From Sphingobacterium thalpophilum (lineage in GTDB: Bacteria > Bacteroidota > Bacteroidia > Sphingobacteriales > Sphingobacteriaceae): a DNA stretch of 64,000 bases. The position numbers were made by a program, and so were the translations under genes. Shown one piece after another: positions 19,801 to 28,502 of this stretch; positions within the stretch are counted from its first letter, which is position 1; each line of letters starts with the position of its first letter. The notes beneath the pieces were generated by a model. The model saw nothing but the letters and a program-made list of their open reading frames with translations, did not search any database and was not told where the DNA came from. The stretch spans positions 2,480,001 to 2,544,000 of the forward strand of contig NZ_LR590484.1 of NCBI RefSeq assembly GCF_901482695.1. The letters run 5' to 3'.

Positions 19801-20111
19801 CCTTTTCTATGGGCACGGCCTCACCAGTGTTGACTTCAGATGCGATCGAAGATGGATCCTTTCTGCGTCTGTCCTATGTGACCTTGGGCTATACTTTACC
19901 CAAACAGCTGACCTCCCGTATGGGTATCTCCTCCCTGCGTCTCTTCGCTACGGTGTACAACGCCTTTGTCTGGAGCAGCTATTCAGGTTATGACCCTGAA
20001 GTGTCAACCACGCGGAGCAGTGCGTACGCCGCCCTGACGCCCGGAGTGGATTATTCGGCTTATCCCAAGAGTAGAACATTTACGTTCGGTCTGAATGTCA
20101 ATTTTAAATAG
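16875..20111 (+). CDS. SusC/RagA-family TonB-dependent transporter, pair 2
   Basis: This 1,078-residue SusC-type outer-membrane channel has a signal peptide (cleavage near LGLAQ), a carboxypeptidase-regulatory-like domain (about 24-100), a TonB box [17 protein letters not shown], a plug with [52 protein letters not shown] in its usual order, and a barrel ending in [11 protein letters not shown]. It heads the block encoding two PL1 lyases and a pectin methylesterase, so homogalacturonan oligosaccharides are the likely cargo. The susD start codon follows the stop after seven bases. A long region upstream carries the CTGTCCTG direct repeat. Confidence 0.95.
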   Translation: [1078 protein letters not shown]

Positions 20112-20118
20112 TAAACAC

Positions 20119-21957
20119 ATGAGAAAGTATTTTATAAAATCCAGCTATATCGCGGTCATCTTTTCACTGGCCTTTGTTTCCTGTGAAAAGTTTTTGGACA
20201 CCGACTCGCCTTCCAATTTTACACAGGAGATAATTTATGCAAATGTCAGCGATGCCACCAAAGGTGTAAGCAGCATCTATGCGTTGTTTAACCAGGATGC
20301 TTTCACCTCACGGCTGTCAAACGCATTCATCCCCAACACGGATATAGAAGTGGGGGGTGTGGGAGCTGCTCCGGAAAATTCAAGGCGCGATATCTGGTCG
20401 TTGGAAGCGACAGACGGTAACGGTGACATCAGGACGGTCTGGAACAACGCCTATAGTGCTATAAATCGGGCCAATCTGGCGATCGAGGGGATTGAGCAGT
20501 CACCTATGGCCGATCATGCAGATATGAAGCAGCTTCTTGGAGAGGCCAAGACACTACGGGCTATGTGGTATTACTGGCTAGTGAATTACTGGGGCGACGT
20601 GCCCTTTAAATTAAAGCCGACTCAGGGCGGTGATAATCTGTATTTAGCACGCACTGGAAGGGATACGATTTTAAGTACCTTGATCGCGGATCTGATCAGT
20701 ATTGTTCCCCATATGAAACCAGCCTCTCAGCTGACCTATGGTGTAGAGACTGTCAACCGTGAGTTTACCCAAGGGTTTATCGCCCGGCTCGCCTTATGTC
20801 GCGGCGGATATTGGCTGTATCCGGATATGACCATGCGACGAAAAGAGGATTATCTCAACTACTATAAAATTGCCCGGGAATACAGTAAAAAGGTAATGGA
20901 TGAATCGGGACATCAGCTGCACCCCAAATTTGGCGATGTATTTGACAACCAGAGCAAGTGGATTGTAGACAGCAAAACCGATGTGCTCTACGAAGTGGCC
21001 TTTGCGCCGGGTTTCGGAGATGTGGGGTGGAATATAGGCGTCGCTGTAGACGCAGGTGAACACCCATATGGCTCTGGCTCAAGTTATATGCCGTATAATC
21101 CGGCCTATGTCTACAGTTTTGATACGCTAGATACACGACTGTTCAAGACCGCTTCGTTCATCAAATATAACAACAAACTCGAGCAGGCTACGATCTCGGC
21201 AACAGGGATCGGTATAGGTAAGTGGAACAGATTATTGATGCCGACCCCTTCTGGCGCAAATTCGGCGAAAGGTACAGGGATCAACTGGCCGATCATGCGT
21301 CTTTCGGATGTTATCCTGATGTATGCGGAAAGTGAAAATGAGCTCAACGGCCCAACTTTGGAAGCTCAGGAGGCATTAAAACTGGTGCGAAAACGTGCTT
21401 TTCAGGAAACCGCCTGGGCGAGCAAAGTTGATCAGTACGTAAATCAGGTCGCAGGCAGTAAGCGTACTTTCTTTGATGCTATCGTGGACGAAAGGGCCTG
21501 GGAACTGGGAGGCGAATGTATTCGTCATTATGATTTAATTCGGTGGAATCTCTTCGGTAAAAAAATTGCTGAAAATCGTAAGATCCTTGCCGAAATAGGA
21601 GAAAACACCTTTAATGGAGCCGGACCCTATGCTACTCTACCGGGTACACTCTATTATCGGCTGAAAGCAGATAAGACCATCGAATGGTACGGTGGACTAT
21701 TCAGACAAGTCGTCGTACCACCCAAAATAAAAGACAGTCCGTCAAAGGGCGACAACCCCGACGGATTTACCGCCCTCAATTGGCTCAAGGCCTTATACAA
21801 TGATAAAGAGCAGCGTCCTGCCGACTATATTTTACGTTCATGGCGCGGATATAAGGATGATACCGGACTGTCTCCTGTTCCCTATATATTGCCGTTGCAT
21901 AGTTCGACGGTAACCAGCAGCCTAGGAACATTAAAAAATGAAGGCTATAATTTCTGA
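20119..21957 (+). CDS. SusD/RagB-family glycan-binding lipoprotein, pair 2
   Basis: I place the start at ATG 20119 (MRKYFIKSS) because it gives a proper lipoprotein signal ending in FVSC; an in-frame upstream start at 20095 would overlap susC and put eight polar residues before the signal. The 612-residue product has the SusD helices (LLGEAKTLRAMWYYWLVNYWGDVPF) and the C-terminal signature ERAWELGGECIRHYDLIRWN. It is about 100 residues longer than the pair-1 SusD, which is within family range. It is expected to cap the pair-2 SusC channel and bind galacturonan fragments, the latter inferred from the neighbouring lyases and esterase. Confidence 0.93.
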   Translation: MRKYFIKSSYIAVIFSLAFVSCEKFLDTDSPSNFTQEIIYANVSDATKGVSSIYALFNQDAFTSRLSNAFIPNTDIEVGGVGAAPENSRRDIWSLEATDGNGDIRTVWNNAYSAINRANLAIEGIEQSPMADHADMKQLLGEAKTLRAMWYYWLVNYWGDVPFKLKPTQGGDNLYLARTGRDTILSTLIADLISIVPHMKPASQLTYGVETVNREFTQGFIARLALCRGGYWLYPDMTMRRKEDYLNYYKIAREYSKKVMDESGHQLHPKFGDVFDNQSKWIVDSKTDVLYEVAFAPGFGDVGWNIGVAVDAGEHPYGSGSSYMPYNPAYVYSFDTLDTRLFKTASFIKYNNKLEQATISATGIGIGKWNRLLMPTPSGANSAKGTGINWPIMRLSDVILMYAESENELNGPTLEAQEALKLVRKRAFQETAWASKVDQYVNQVAGSKRTFFDAIVDERAWELGGECIRHYDLIRWNLFGKKIAENRKILAEIGENTFNGAGPYATLPGTLYYRLKADKTIEWYGGLFRQVVVPPKIKDSPSKGDNPDGFTALNWLKALYNDKEQRPADYILRSWRGYKDDTGLSPVPYILPLHSSTVTSSLGTLKNEGYNF

Positions 21958-22002
21958 TCAGGTGAAAACACAGCAGATTGATGGAAACAAAAATATAACA
22001 AG

Positions 22003-23637
22003 ATGAAACGTATTTCAGCTATATTAAATTCAATCGTCCTTTGTGGAATGGTTATGCTATTCCTGACGGGATGTAAAAAAGAGTGGACTGCCGAGCTTCA
22101 GGGGGATGCTCCCCGTTTATTCAGGCCTGCCATCAAAGGTTCTTTACAGGCCTCCGGCAATTATATTGATGTTGCCTGGCGACAGACCGAAGGTGCCGCC
22201 GGATATACCATAGAGGTCAGTGTGGATACCTTTAAGACCGTAGCAAAGTCAGTAGAGGTCGTGGATACTACCGGAGGGACCGTAGACGACCTGCTGTGGC
22301 AGCAGCTTTATCAAGTTCGGGTGACCGCTTTACATCCTTCGGATCCAGCAAAGAACTCGAGACCAGCGGATTTTGGCGAAGTAAAAACACCGCGATTTCC
22401 CACAATCGTCCACCTTCCGGTTCCGTCGGATGTCGGTATGAACCGTATTCTTTTTAAATGGAAAAACGAAGGTGAGGCCGTGACAACGGTAAAGGTCTTC
22501 CGCGTAGCTGCTGAGTCTGCTCAGGAAACACTCGTGCAGACCATCCCGCTTACAGCCCAGAATATAGCGAATGGCTGGTTATTGATTGAAAATCTAACAG
22601 CGGCTACAGCCTATCGTGTGGCACTGTATAGCGGTGAGAAGTTTAGGGGTGAAAATAGTTACACAACAAAAGAACCTTTGAGCGGAGAGATAATAGATTT
22701 AAGCAAAGAAGATCCTGCAACTGTTAATTTGGGCGAGGCCATCGCCAAAGCGAATGCCGGGGCGACCATCTTGCTGAAAAAAGGGGCAACATATGAAATA
22801 TCAGGTGCGGTTAACTTTAGTAAATCGATAACCATAATGTCTGAAGATAATCCATTGGTGAGCGCCAAAGCAAGATTGTCCTTAAGTGGAATATCCAATT
22901 TTGGCATTACAGCGAATAGTAATATGGCCAAGCTGGCCTTTGTTGATCTCGAATTATTTAGCAATGATGCAGGTACTAAATATATTTTCAATCCGAATAC
23001 GACGGCAACTATCGATTTGTTGGCATTTGAAAACTGTATCATACACGATGTGCGCGGAGTGACCAGGTACAGAGGCGGCATCACTGTCGGGCAACAGACT
23101 TTTTCCAATTGTATCATTTATAACATTGGGGGCTATGCTGTATTAACAGTCGATGACAATAAGTCGGCGGTCAATAATTTTTCATTGGAAAATTCAACAG
23201 TCTATAACGCAGATGCATTCCTCGCCAGTAAAAACAATGCCAGCGGCCTTTACAAGATTGAACACGTCACATTTTATCGTGCCCCGCTTTCGGGAAGAAA
23301 CTTTATAGATTTTGATGGAACAAAAAATACCATTGCTGGTGGACTCACAATCGCAGGCTTGATATTCGGTGATCCGAAGTCCGCAGATCCTAATGCGACA
23401 AACAAAACCCTTGGAGGGATAAGGATCAACCCAAGTACACAGATTACAGCCAGCAGAAATTACCGTACGGCCGATTTTACCTGGAAAGAAGCGTCTGATC
23501 TAGTTCCTCTGCCCACACTTGATTATACCAAGAAAAGCACGGATTTATTTGCAGATCCAGCTCTGGGCAATTTCCGGATTAAGGATAACGGTTTTGCTGG
23601 TAAAGATGATGCCGGAGATCCACGTTGGAGACCATAA
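22003..23637 (+). CDS. Surface beta-helix lipoprotein with FN3 modules (DUF4957/DUF5123-like)
   Basis: This is a 544-residue lipoprotein with lipobox FLTGC and acylated Cys near residue 24. Residues about 35-130 and 135-220 look like two fibronectin-III-type modules (NYIDVAWRQTEGAAGYTIEVS, TAYRVALYSGEK). From about 230 to the C-terminus there is a right-handed parallel beta-helix pattern (INLSKSITIMSEDNPLVSA-type turns), matching what I recall as DUF4957 followed by DUF5123. It sits where SusE/SusF-like accessory proteins sit, directly after susD (45-base gap) and before the lyases. No pectate-lyase or GH28 catalytic motif is visible, so a binding role for pectin on the cell surface is more likely than catalysis; a cryptic lyase cannot be excluded. 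Confidence 0.75.
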   Translation: MKRISAILNSIVLCGMVMLFLTGCKKEWTAELQGDAPRLFRPAIKGSLQASGNYIDVAWRQTEGAAGYTIEVSVDTFKTVAKSVEVVDTTGGTVDDLLWQQLYQVRVTALHPSDPAKNSRPADFGEVKTPRFPTIVHLPVPSDVGMNRILFKWKNEGEAVTTVKVFRVAAESAQETLVQTIPLTAQNIANGWLLIENLTAATAYRVALYSGEKFRGENSYTTKEPLSGEIIDLSKEDPATVNLGEAIAKANAGATILLKKGATYEISGAVNFSKSITIMSEDNPLVSAKARLSLSGISNFGITANSNMAKLAFVDLELFSNDAGTKYIFNPNTTATIDLLAFENCIIHDVRGVTRYRGGITVGQQTFSNCIIYNIGGYAVLTVDDNKSAVNNFSLENSTVYNADAFLASKNNASGLYKIEHVTFYRAPLSGRNFIDFDGTKNTIAGGLTIAGLIFGDPKSADPNATNKTLGGIRINPSTQITASRNYRTADFTWKEASDLVPLPTLDYTKKSTDLFADPALGNFRIKDNGFAGKDDAGDPRWRP

Positions 23638-23646
23638 AAATAACCG

Positions 23647-23682
23647 ATTCCTATATAGCTGAGTGATCGGCTATATAGGAAT
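23647..23682 (+). other. Intercistronic hairpin without T-tract
   Basis: ATTCCTATATAGC (23647-23659) pairs perfectly over 13 bases with GCTATATAGGAAT (23670-23682) around a 10-base loop. No T-run follows, so it is not a standard terminator. It lies between the beta-helix lipoprotein and the first pectate lyase and could mark mRNA processing or stabilise a 3' end. Confidence 0.6.
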
Positions 23683-23711
23683 AACTATACCCAATTTAAA
23701 CCTTACTTAAC

Positions 23712-25445
23712 ATGATGAAATTATCAACAGTACTACTGTTAACTACGGTTGGCATGTATGCCGCATGCTCAAAATCCATTGTACAGCAGCCTAACAACGG
23801 GGGAGTTTTGGCAGACCCTTCAAACCTAAATGTGCAGGTCGAAGGAACAAAGGTAAATTTTAGCTGGACAAAGGATCCGCTGGCAGATGGCTATTTTCTG
23901 CAATTGGCAGAAGGAACATCTTTCGGTAAGGTGGTTTACTCCAGCGATACCATTCAAAATGAGCAATATGCCTTTGCTGATTTAAAACCCAAGACAGATT
24001 ATACCTTACGGATTCGGGCGATAGATCAGGATAATCCGGCATTTACATCGCGGAGCATATACAAGTCCTTTCAGACAGGAGCTGTTGCTGTGGAGCAGGT
24101 ATATGCTTTTCCTGGGGCCGAAGGTTTTGCGCGGCAGATTACCGGAGGCCGTGGAGGAAAGGTCATCAAGGTGACCAACCTGCAGGATTCTGGTCCCGGA
24201 AGTTTAAGAGATGCCCTGAATCAAACTGGTCCCCGTATCGTTGTCTTTGAGGTATCTGGCAATATTACGCTCAAGAGCAATCTGGATATCAAGAATGGCG
24301 ATCTGACCATTGCCGGACAGTCAGCGCCCGGAGATGGTATCTGCCTGCAGGATTATCCCGTGAGCATAAAAGCCGATAACATTGTCATTCGGTTTTTACG
24401 TTTCCGGATGGGAGACCGGCAGCAGGTGGAAGGGGATGCTGTAGGTGGTTTTGAACGCAAAAATATACTGGTTGACCACTGCTCTATGAGCTGGTCTACC
24501 GATGAATGCGCATCATTCTATAACAATGAAAATTTCACCATGCAATGGTGTATCATTGCCGAAAGCTTGCGCTTATCGGCGCATGCAAAAGGAGCCCACG
24601 GCTATGGAGCAATATGGGGGGGAAAGAAGGCTACGTTTCATCACAACCTCATCGCGCATCATGATAGCAGAAACCCACGACTTGGCGAACGGGAAGGAAC
24701 ATCCTACGCGTTGACGGATCTTGTGGATATCCGGAATAATGTTTTTTACAACTGGGCGAGCAACAGTGGGTATGGGGGGGAAGCGATGAACGTCAATATG
24801 GTCAATAATTATTATAAACCCGGCCCCGCAACCCGCTCGGGTGTGCGCGGAAGAATAGTGTCCATTGACAAATACGAAAAAAATGAGGCTTCGCCAATTT
24901 ACAATGTCTGGGGGAAATTTTATGTACATGGAAATGTAATCGAGGGTAATGAACAGGTAAATGCCGATAATTGGAGCTATGGAGTAGCCAACCAGTTTAA
25001 CGCCAAATATGGCATACTGGATCAGGCTACACTAAGTGCCATTCGCTTGTCAGCAGCTTTGCCTATCGAAGATAATGTGGAAACCGAATTGGCTGAACAG
25101 GCTTATCAAGCCGTTCTGGAAAAAGTGGGTGCCTCACTCGTACGGGATGATGCTGATGTCCGGATTATAAATACAGTTAAGAATGGAAATTTTACGGCGG
25201 ACGGATCTAGTGGTGATGAGCGGAGCCGGAATGGCATAATTGACTCACAAGATGATGTGGGTGGATGGCCTCAGCTCAAACAAGGAACAATACCAAAAGA
25301 CAGCGATGAGGACGGCATGCCAGATGCGTGGGAGATCGCCAATAAACTAGATCCGACGAAGGCCAATGCCAATGGTAGAGACTTAAGCAAGGGTTACGAC
25401 AATATTGAAGTATATCTAAATAGTCTGGTAAAACATTTATATTAA
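23712..25445 (+). CDS. PL1-family pectate lyase lipoprotein with N-terminal FN3 module
   Basis: This 577-residue lipoprotein has the lipobox YAAC. Residues about 35-128 form a fibronectin-III-like module (DGYFLQLAEGTSFGKVVYSSDT in two halves) close in sequence to that of the next gene's esterase. From about 133 the PL1 pectate-lyase beta-helix begins with AFPGAEGFARQITGGRGGKV and DSGPGSLRDALN, and continues with DHCSMSWSTDEC and HHDSRNPRLGER. The latter contains basic residues suited to the catalytic Arg of PL1 enzymes. The C-terminus has DSDEDGMPDAWE, a thrombospondin-3-like calcium loop. PL1 enzymes cleave polygalacturonate by beta-elimination with calcium. Placed next to CE8, it would cut demethylated homogalacturonan at the cell surface. 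Confidence 0.88.
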   Translation: MMKLSTVLLLTTVGMYAACSKSIVQQPNNGGVLADPSNLNVQVEGTKVNFSWTKDPLADGYFLQLAEGTSFGKVVYSSDTIQNEQYAFADLKPKTDYTLRIRAIDQDNPAFTSRSIYKSFQTGAVAVEQVYAFPGAEGFARQITGGRGGKVIKVTNLQDSGPGSLRDALNQTGPRIVVFEVSGNITLKSNLDIKNGDLTIAGQSAPGDGICLQDYPVSIKADNIVIRFLRFRMGDRQQVEGDAVGGFERKNILVDHCSMSWSTDECASFYNNENFTMQWCIIAESLRLSAHAKGAHGYGAIWGGKKATFHHNLIAHHDSRNPRLGEREGTSYALTDLVDIRNNVFYNWASNSGYGGEAMNVNMVNNYYKPGPATRSGVRGRIVSIDKYEKNEASPIYNVWGKFYVHGNVIEGNEQVNADNWSYGVANQFNAKYGILDQATLSAIRLSAALPIEDNVETELAEQAYQAVLEKVGASLVRDDADVRIINTVKNGNFTADGSSGDERSRNGIIDSQDDVGGWPQLKQGTIPKDSDEDGMPDAWEIANKLDPTKANANGRDLSKGYDNIEVYLNSLVKHLY

Positions 25446-25456
25446 ATCTGACTGCA

Positions 25457-26794
25457 ATGAAAAAACAAATGTTCAATCGGACGAATAGCATGGTCTATAT
25501 AAGCAGTATGCTATCGCTGCTTTCCTGCAAAAATGAAATGCTGTATAATCAACAAATGCTTTCTGAGCTAGAAGGCCCCCAGGAGATATATATTGAAAGC
25601 CAGCATAATCAAGCAACCGTCAGCTGGAATCCCATTGCCGGTGCTGATGGCTATTTTGTAGAACTATCCAAAGGAACTGCATTTGCGTCTGCTTTGCAGC
25701 GGTCCGATACGATTACGGATACCCGCTATACCTTTGAAGCCTTGGATGCGAGCAGCGATTATACAGTCAGGCTACGGAGTATAAGCCTGGCATCAGCGTC
25801 TTTGACCTCCAAAAAACAGGTGAAGACGTTCACCACGGCAGCGGCACCCCAAGAGGACCTCGTACCAGATATCATTGTTGCAAAGGATGAATCTGGAGAT
25901 TATACGTCGGTTCAGGAAGCTATTGATGCTGTTCCGGCCAATAGGACACAGCCGATTTATATCTACATCAAGTCGGGAATCTATAAGGAAGTCGTCGAAA
26001 TACCGCAAAATAAACCCTTTATCCATCTTATAGGTGAGGATAAAGAAACGACTATCCTGACATTTGACAACCACAGTGGTAAGCCTAAACCCGGCGGTGG
26101 GAGCTACGGAACTGCGGATTCGCGTTCGGTATATATAAAAGGTGATCAATTTATAGGGGAGAGACTTACTTTCGAGAATTCCGCTGGCATGGACGCCGGA
26201 CAGGCCGTTGCTTTATATGTCGATGCGGCTAGGTCGGCCTTTAAAGATTGTAAAATGTTGGGGTATCAGGATACTTGGTACGGACACAATGGAACAAAGT
26301 CCCTGTTGGAAAATTGCTATATAGAAGGCTCTGTGGATTTTATTTTTGGAGGTTCCACAACTTTATTCTCCAAATGTCAGGTGCATAGCAATCGTACTGG
26401 CGGCTATATTACAGCAGCCTCGACACCAGCTGAACAGCAGTATGGCTATGTGTTTGTTGACTGTAAACTAACGGCTGCAAACAACATATCGGAGGTTTGG
26501 TTAGGACGGCCTTGGCGGCCCTATGCTAAAGTGGTCTTTTTAACGAGTGAGATGGGAAAACATATCCGTGCTCTTGGCTGGCATAACTGGGGAAATGCGG
26601 AGAATGAAAAGACGGCGTATTATGCTGAATATAAGAGTAGTGGCGAAGGAGCTCATATAAACAGCCGTGTTAGCTGGTCACATCAGCTGACCGATGCAGA
26701 AGCAGAGCGATATACAAAAGAGAAGGTGTTGGATGGCTGGGAACCGGCCTTTTTACCGGAAAACGCGCGGATAGTAACAAAGCACAAAAAATAG
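25457..26794 (+). CDS. CE8 pectin methylesterase lipoprotein with N-terminal FN3 module
   Basis: This 445-residue lipoprotein (lipobox LLSC near residue 24) has an FN3-like module at about 45-128 resembling that of the preceding lyase, and a CE8 beta-helix from about 135 (IIVAKDESGDYTSVQEAIDA). The catalytic set is complete: Q249 in GQAVAL, Q271-D272 in GYQDTWY, D294 in GSVDFIFGG, and R351/W353 in LGRPWRP. Spacing agrees with known pectin methylesterases. It removes methyl esters from homogalacturonan and releases methanol, exposing galacturonate to the neighbouring PL1 and GH28 enzymes. It begins 11 bases after the lyase stop, so the two are co-transcribed. Confidence 0.93.
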   Translation: MKKQMFNRTNSMVYISSMLSLLSCKNEMLYNQQMLSELEGPQEIYIESQHNQATVSWNPIAGADGYFVELSKGTAFASALQRSDTITDTRYTFEALDASSDYTVRLRSISLASASLTSKKQVKTFTTAAAPQEDLVPDIIVAKDESGDYTSVQEAIDAVPANRTQPIYIYIKSGIYKEVVEIPQNKPFIHLIGEDKETTILTFDNHSGKPKPGGGSYGTADSRSVYIKGDQFIGERLTFENSAGMDAGQAVALYVDAARSAFKDCKMLGYQDTWYGHNGTKSLLENCYIEGSVDFIFGGSTTLFSKCQVHSNRTGGYITAASTPAEQQYGYVFVDCKLTAANNISEVWLGRPWRPYAKVVFLTSEMGKHIRALGWHNWGNAENEKTAYYAEYKSSGEGAHINSRVSWSHQLTDAEAERYTKEKVLDGWEPAFLPENARIVTKHKK

Positions 26795-26837
26795 GAGGAA
26801 ACAAGCTACGATACCCTAGTGTCCTTTTGACATACAA

Positions 26838-26857
26838 CAGTACAGTGCAGGATGATG
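26838..26857 (+). promoter_or_regulatory. Degenerate period-10 repeat, candidate operator
   Basis: CAGTACAGTG followed by CAGGATGATG lies 92 bases before the second pectate-lyase gene and resembles the repeats at 7990-8009 and 16634-16651. The match is weaker than at the other two sites. Confidence 0.25.
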
Positions 26858-26948
26858 AAACCGGTTGCATTTTGTAATATTGTGTATACCAATAGATAAC
26901 AATTATAAACCCCAAGCCGGCACCGGTTGGCTTGAAAATCTCATCATT

Positions 26949-28415
26949 ATGAAAAGACAGAGTCTATTTTCTTTTGGCGCTTTGGCTATGATTCTTCTTT
27001 CTTGTTCCAAAGATCCACTTGTTTCCAGATTGGAATGGATTGAATGGACGGAAAGTAATGCTACAACTGAAGACGGAAGGCTACTTGCTTTTCCTGGGGC
27101 GGAAGGCTTTGGCCGCTTTGCGAAGGGCGCCAGAGGTGCAGCTGCACCGACTGTTTATGTTGTTTCCAATTTAGAGGACAGCGGTCCGGGCTCGTTCCGT
27201 GATGCTGTGAGCAAGCCCGGACGTTTTGTATTGTTTAACGTATCCGGAATCATTAAATTAAAATCCAATCTAGCCGTTGCTGCAAACACCACCATTGCCG
27301 GGCATACAGCGCCGGGCGATGGAATTGTTCTGTACGGAAGAAAAGTTTCTTTTTCCGGATCAAATGGGACGATTGCACGTTTTATCCGCATCCGGCTTGG
27401 CGCAAATGCAGGTGCCGGTAAAAGTGATGATGCATCCGGTATAGCCAATGGCAACAATATCATGCTTGATCATATGTCCTTTACCTGGGGACTGGATGAA
27501 GTATTTTCCATCAATTGGGACAAAAAGGGTTACGAGCCGGATAGTATTACCATTCAGAATTCAATTATCGGACAAGGCCTCCATCGCCATAATCACTCGG
27601 CAGGAGGCTTGATACAGACCGGTGGGAGAATATCCATCATCAGATCGCTGTATCATAGTAATAAGACAAGAAATCCAAAAGTGAAAGGCATCAATGAGTT
27701 TGTAAATAACGTTGTCTATAACTTTGGAAATGCCAACACCAGCTATCCCGATCATGCCATATCTGCAGACGCCTATATTCTTGGCGGTGAGTCATCCGGA
27801 GAGTCTAACGTGACGATATTAAATAATTATTTTGTGGGAGGGCCCTCAACTCCAAAGACGAAAGGAACTCCATTTTCTAGAGGAAACGGCAACTTTAATC
27901 TGTATCAGTCTGGCAATTATTTTGACAACAATCAGAATGGTAAACTGGATGGGCAACTCATTGAAGCTACCGAAGTCTGGTATCACGGACTTACGGCAGA
28001 CAACTTTAAGACGTCCGACTTTTATGGGACTTATCCTACCCTTAGGCCTAAATTGAGTGCCAAAGAAGCCTATGCCTACTTGGTCGATCATGTGGGTGCG
28101 ATCTTGCCCAGAAGAGATCAGGTCGATGCCTTTTTAATTCAGGAACTGCGGAGCAAAGGTACCCGGGGGTTTTACACTTACCGTGAATCGGATCTGCCCC
28201 TGGATAACGGTGGGCTTGGCCGGTTTGAGCCGGCAGAACCGCTCGCCGACTCGGACGGAGACGGTATACCTGATATTTGGGAGGAAAGACTAAAACTGGA
28301 CAAAAATAATGGTGCAGATGCGCTGACGCCGAGTAGCCATCCCTTGTTCAGCGGATACCTCAATATAGAGGCCTATCTGATTTTATTGGCACAACAGAAA
28401 AAAACAGGTAAATAA
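26949..28415 (+). CDS. PL1-family pectate lyase lipoprotein
   Basis: I take ATG 26949 (MKRQSLFSF) as the start because it gives a lipoprotein signal with lipobox ILLSC; the frame is open upstream to 26865 but that segment is not signal-like. The 488-residue protein lacks the FN3 module of the earlier lyase. The PL1 helix starts at about residue 45 with AFPGAEGFGRFAKGARGA and DSGPGSFRDAVS, and continues with LDHMSFTWGLDE and SNKTRNPKVKG. A C-terminal DSDGDGIPDIWEERLKLD segment is a calcium-binding thrombospondin-3-like repeat. It should cleave demethylated homogalacturonan; difference in length or position of attack from the first PL1 cannot be seen. Confidence 0.87.
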   Translation: MKRQSLFSFGALAMILLSCSKDPLVSRLEWIEWTESNATTEDGRLLAFPGAEGFGRFAKGARGAAAPTVYVVSNLEDSGPGSFRDAVSKPGRFVLFNVSGIIKLKSNLAVAANTTIAGHTAPGDGIVLYGRKVSFSGSNGTIARFIRIRLGANAGAGKSDDASGIANGNNIMLDHMSFTWGLDEVFSINWDKKGYEPDSITIQNSIIGQGLHRHNHSAGGLIQTGGRISIIRSLYHSNKTRNPKVKGINEFVNNVVYNFGNANTSYPDHAISADAYILGGESSGESNVTILNNYFVGGPSTPKTKGTPFSRGNGNFNLYQSGNYFDNNQNGKLDGQLIEATEVWYHGLTADNFKTSDFYGTYPTLRPKLSAKEAYAYLVDHVGAILPRRDQVDAFLIQELRSKGTRGFYTYRESDLPLDNGGLGRFEPAEPLADSDGDGIPDIWEERLKLDKNNGADALTPSSHPLFSGYLNIEAYLILLAQQKKTGK

Positions 28416-28439
28416 TTTCTTAGGCATAGCAGCTGTTTC

Positions 28440-28470
28440 CTCGTATTTCTTTGTCTCCAGGAAATACGAG
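28440..28470 (+). other. Intercistronic hairpin without T-tract
   Basis: CTCGTATTTC (28440-28449) pairs perfectly with GAAATACGAG (28461-28470) around an 11-base loop. It ends 32 bases before the third susC start and has no T-run. Attenuation, processing or dyad-binding by a regulator are all possible. Confidence 0.55.
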
Positions 28471-28502
28471 ACACAAGATCAAATACAATCAATTATATAT
28501 CC

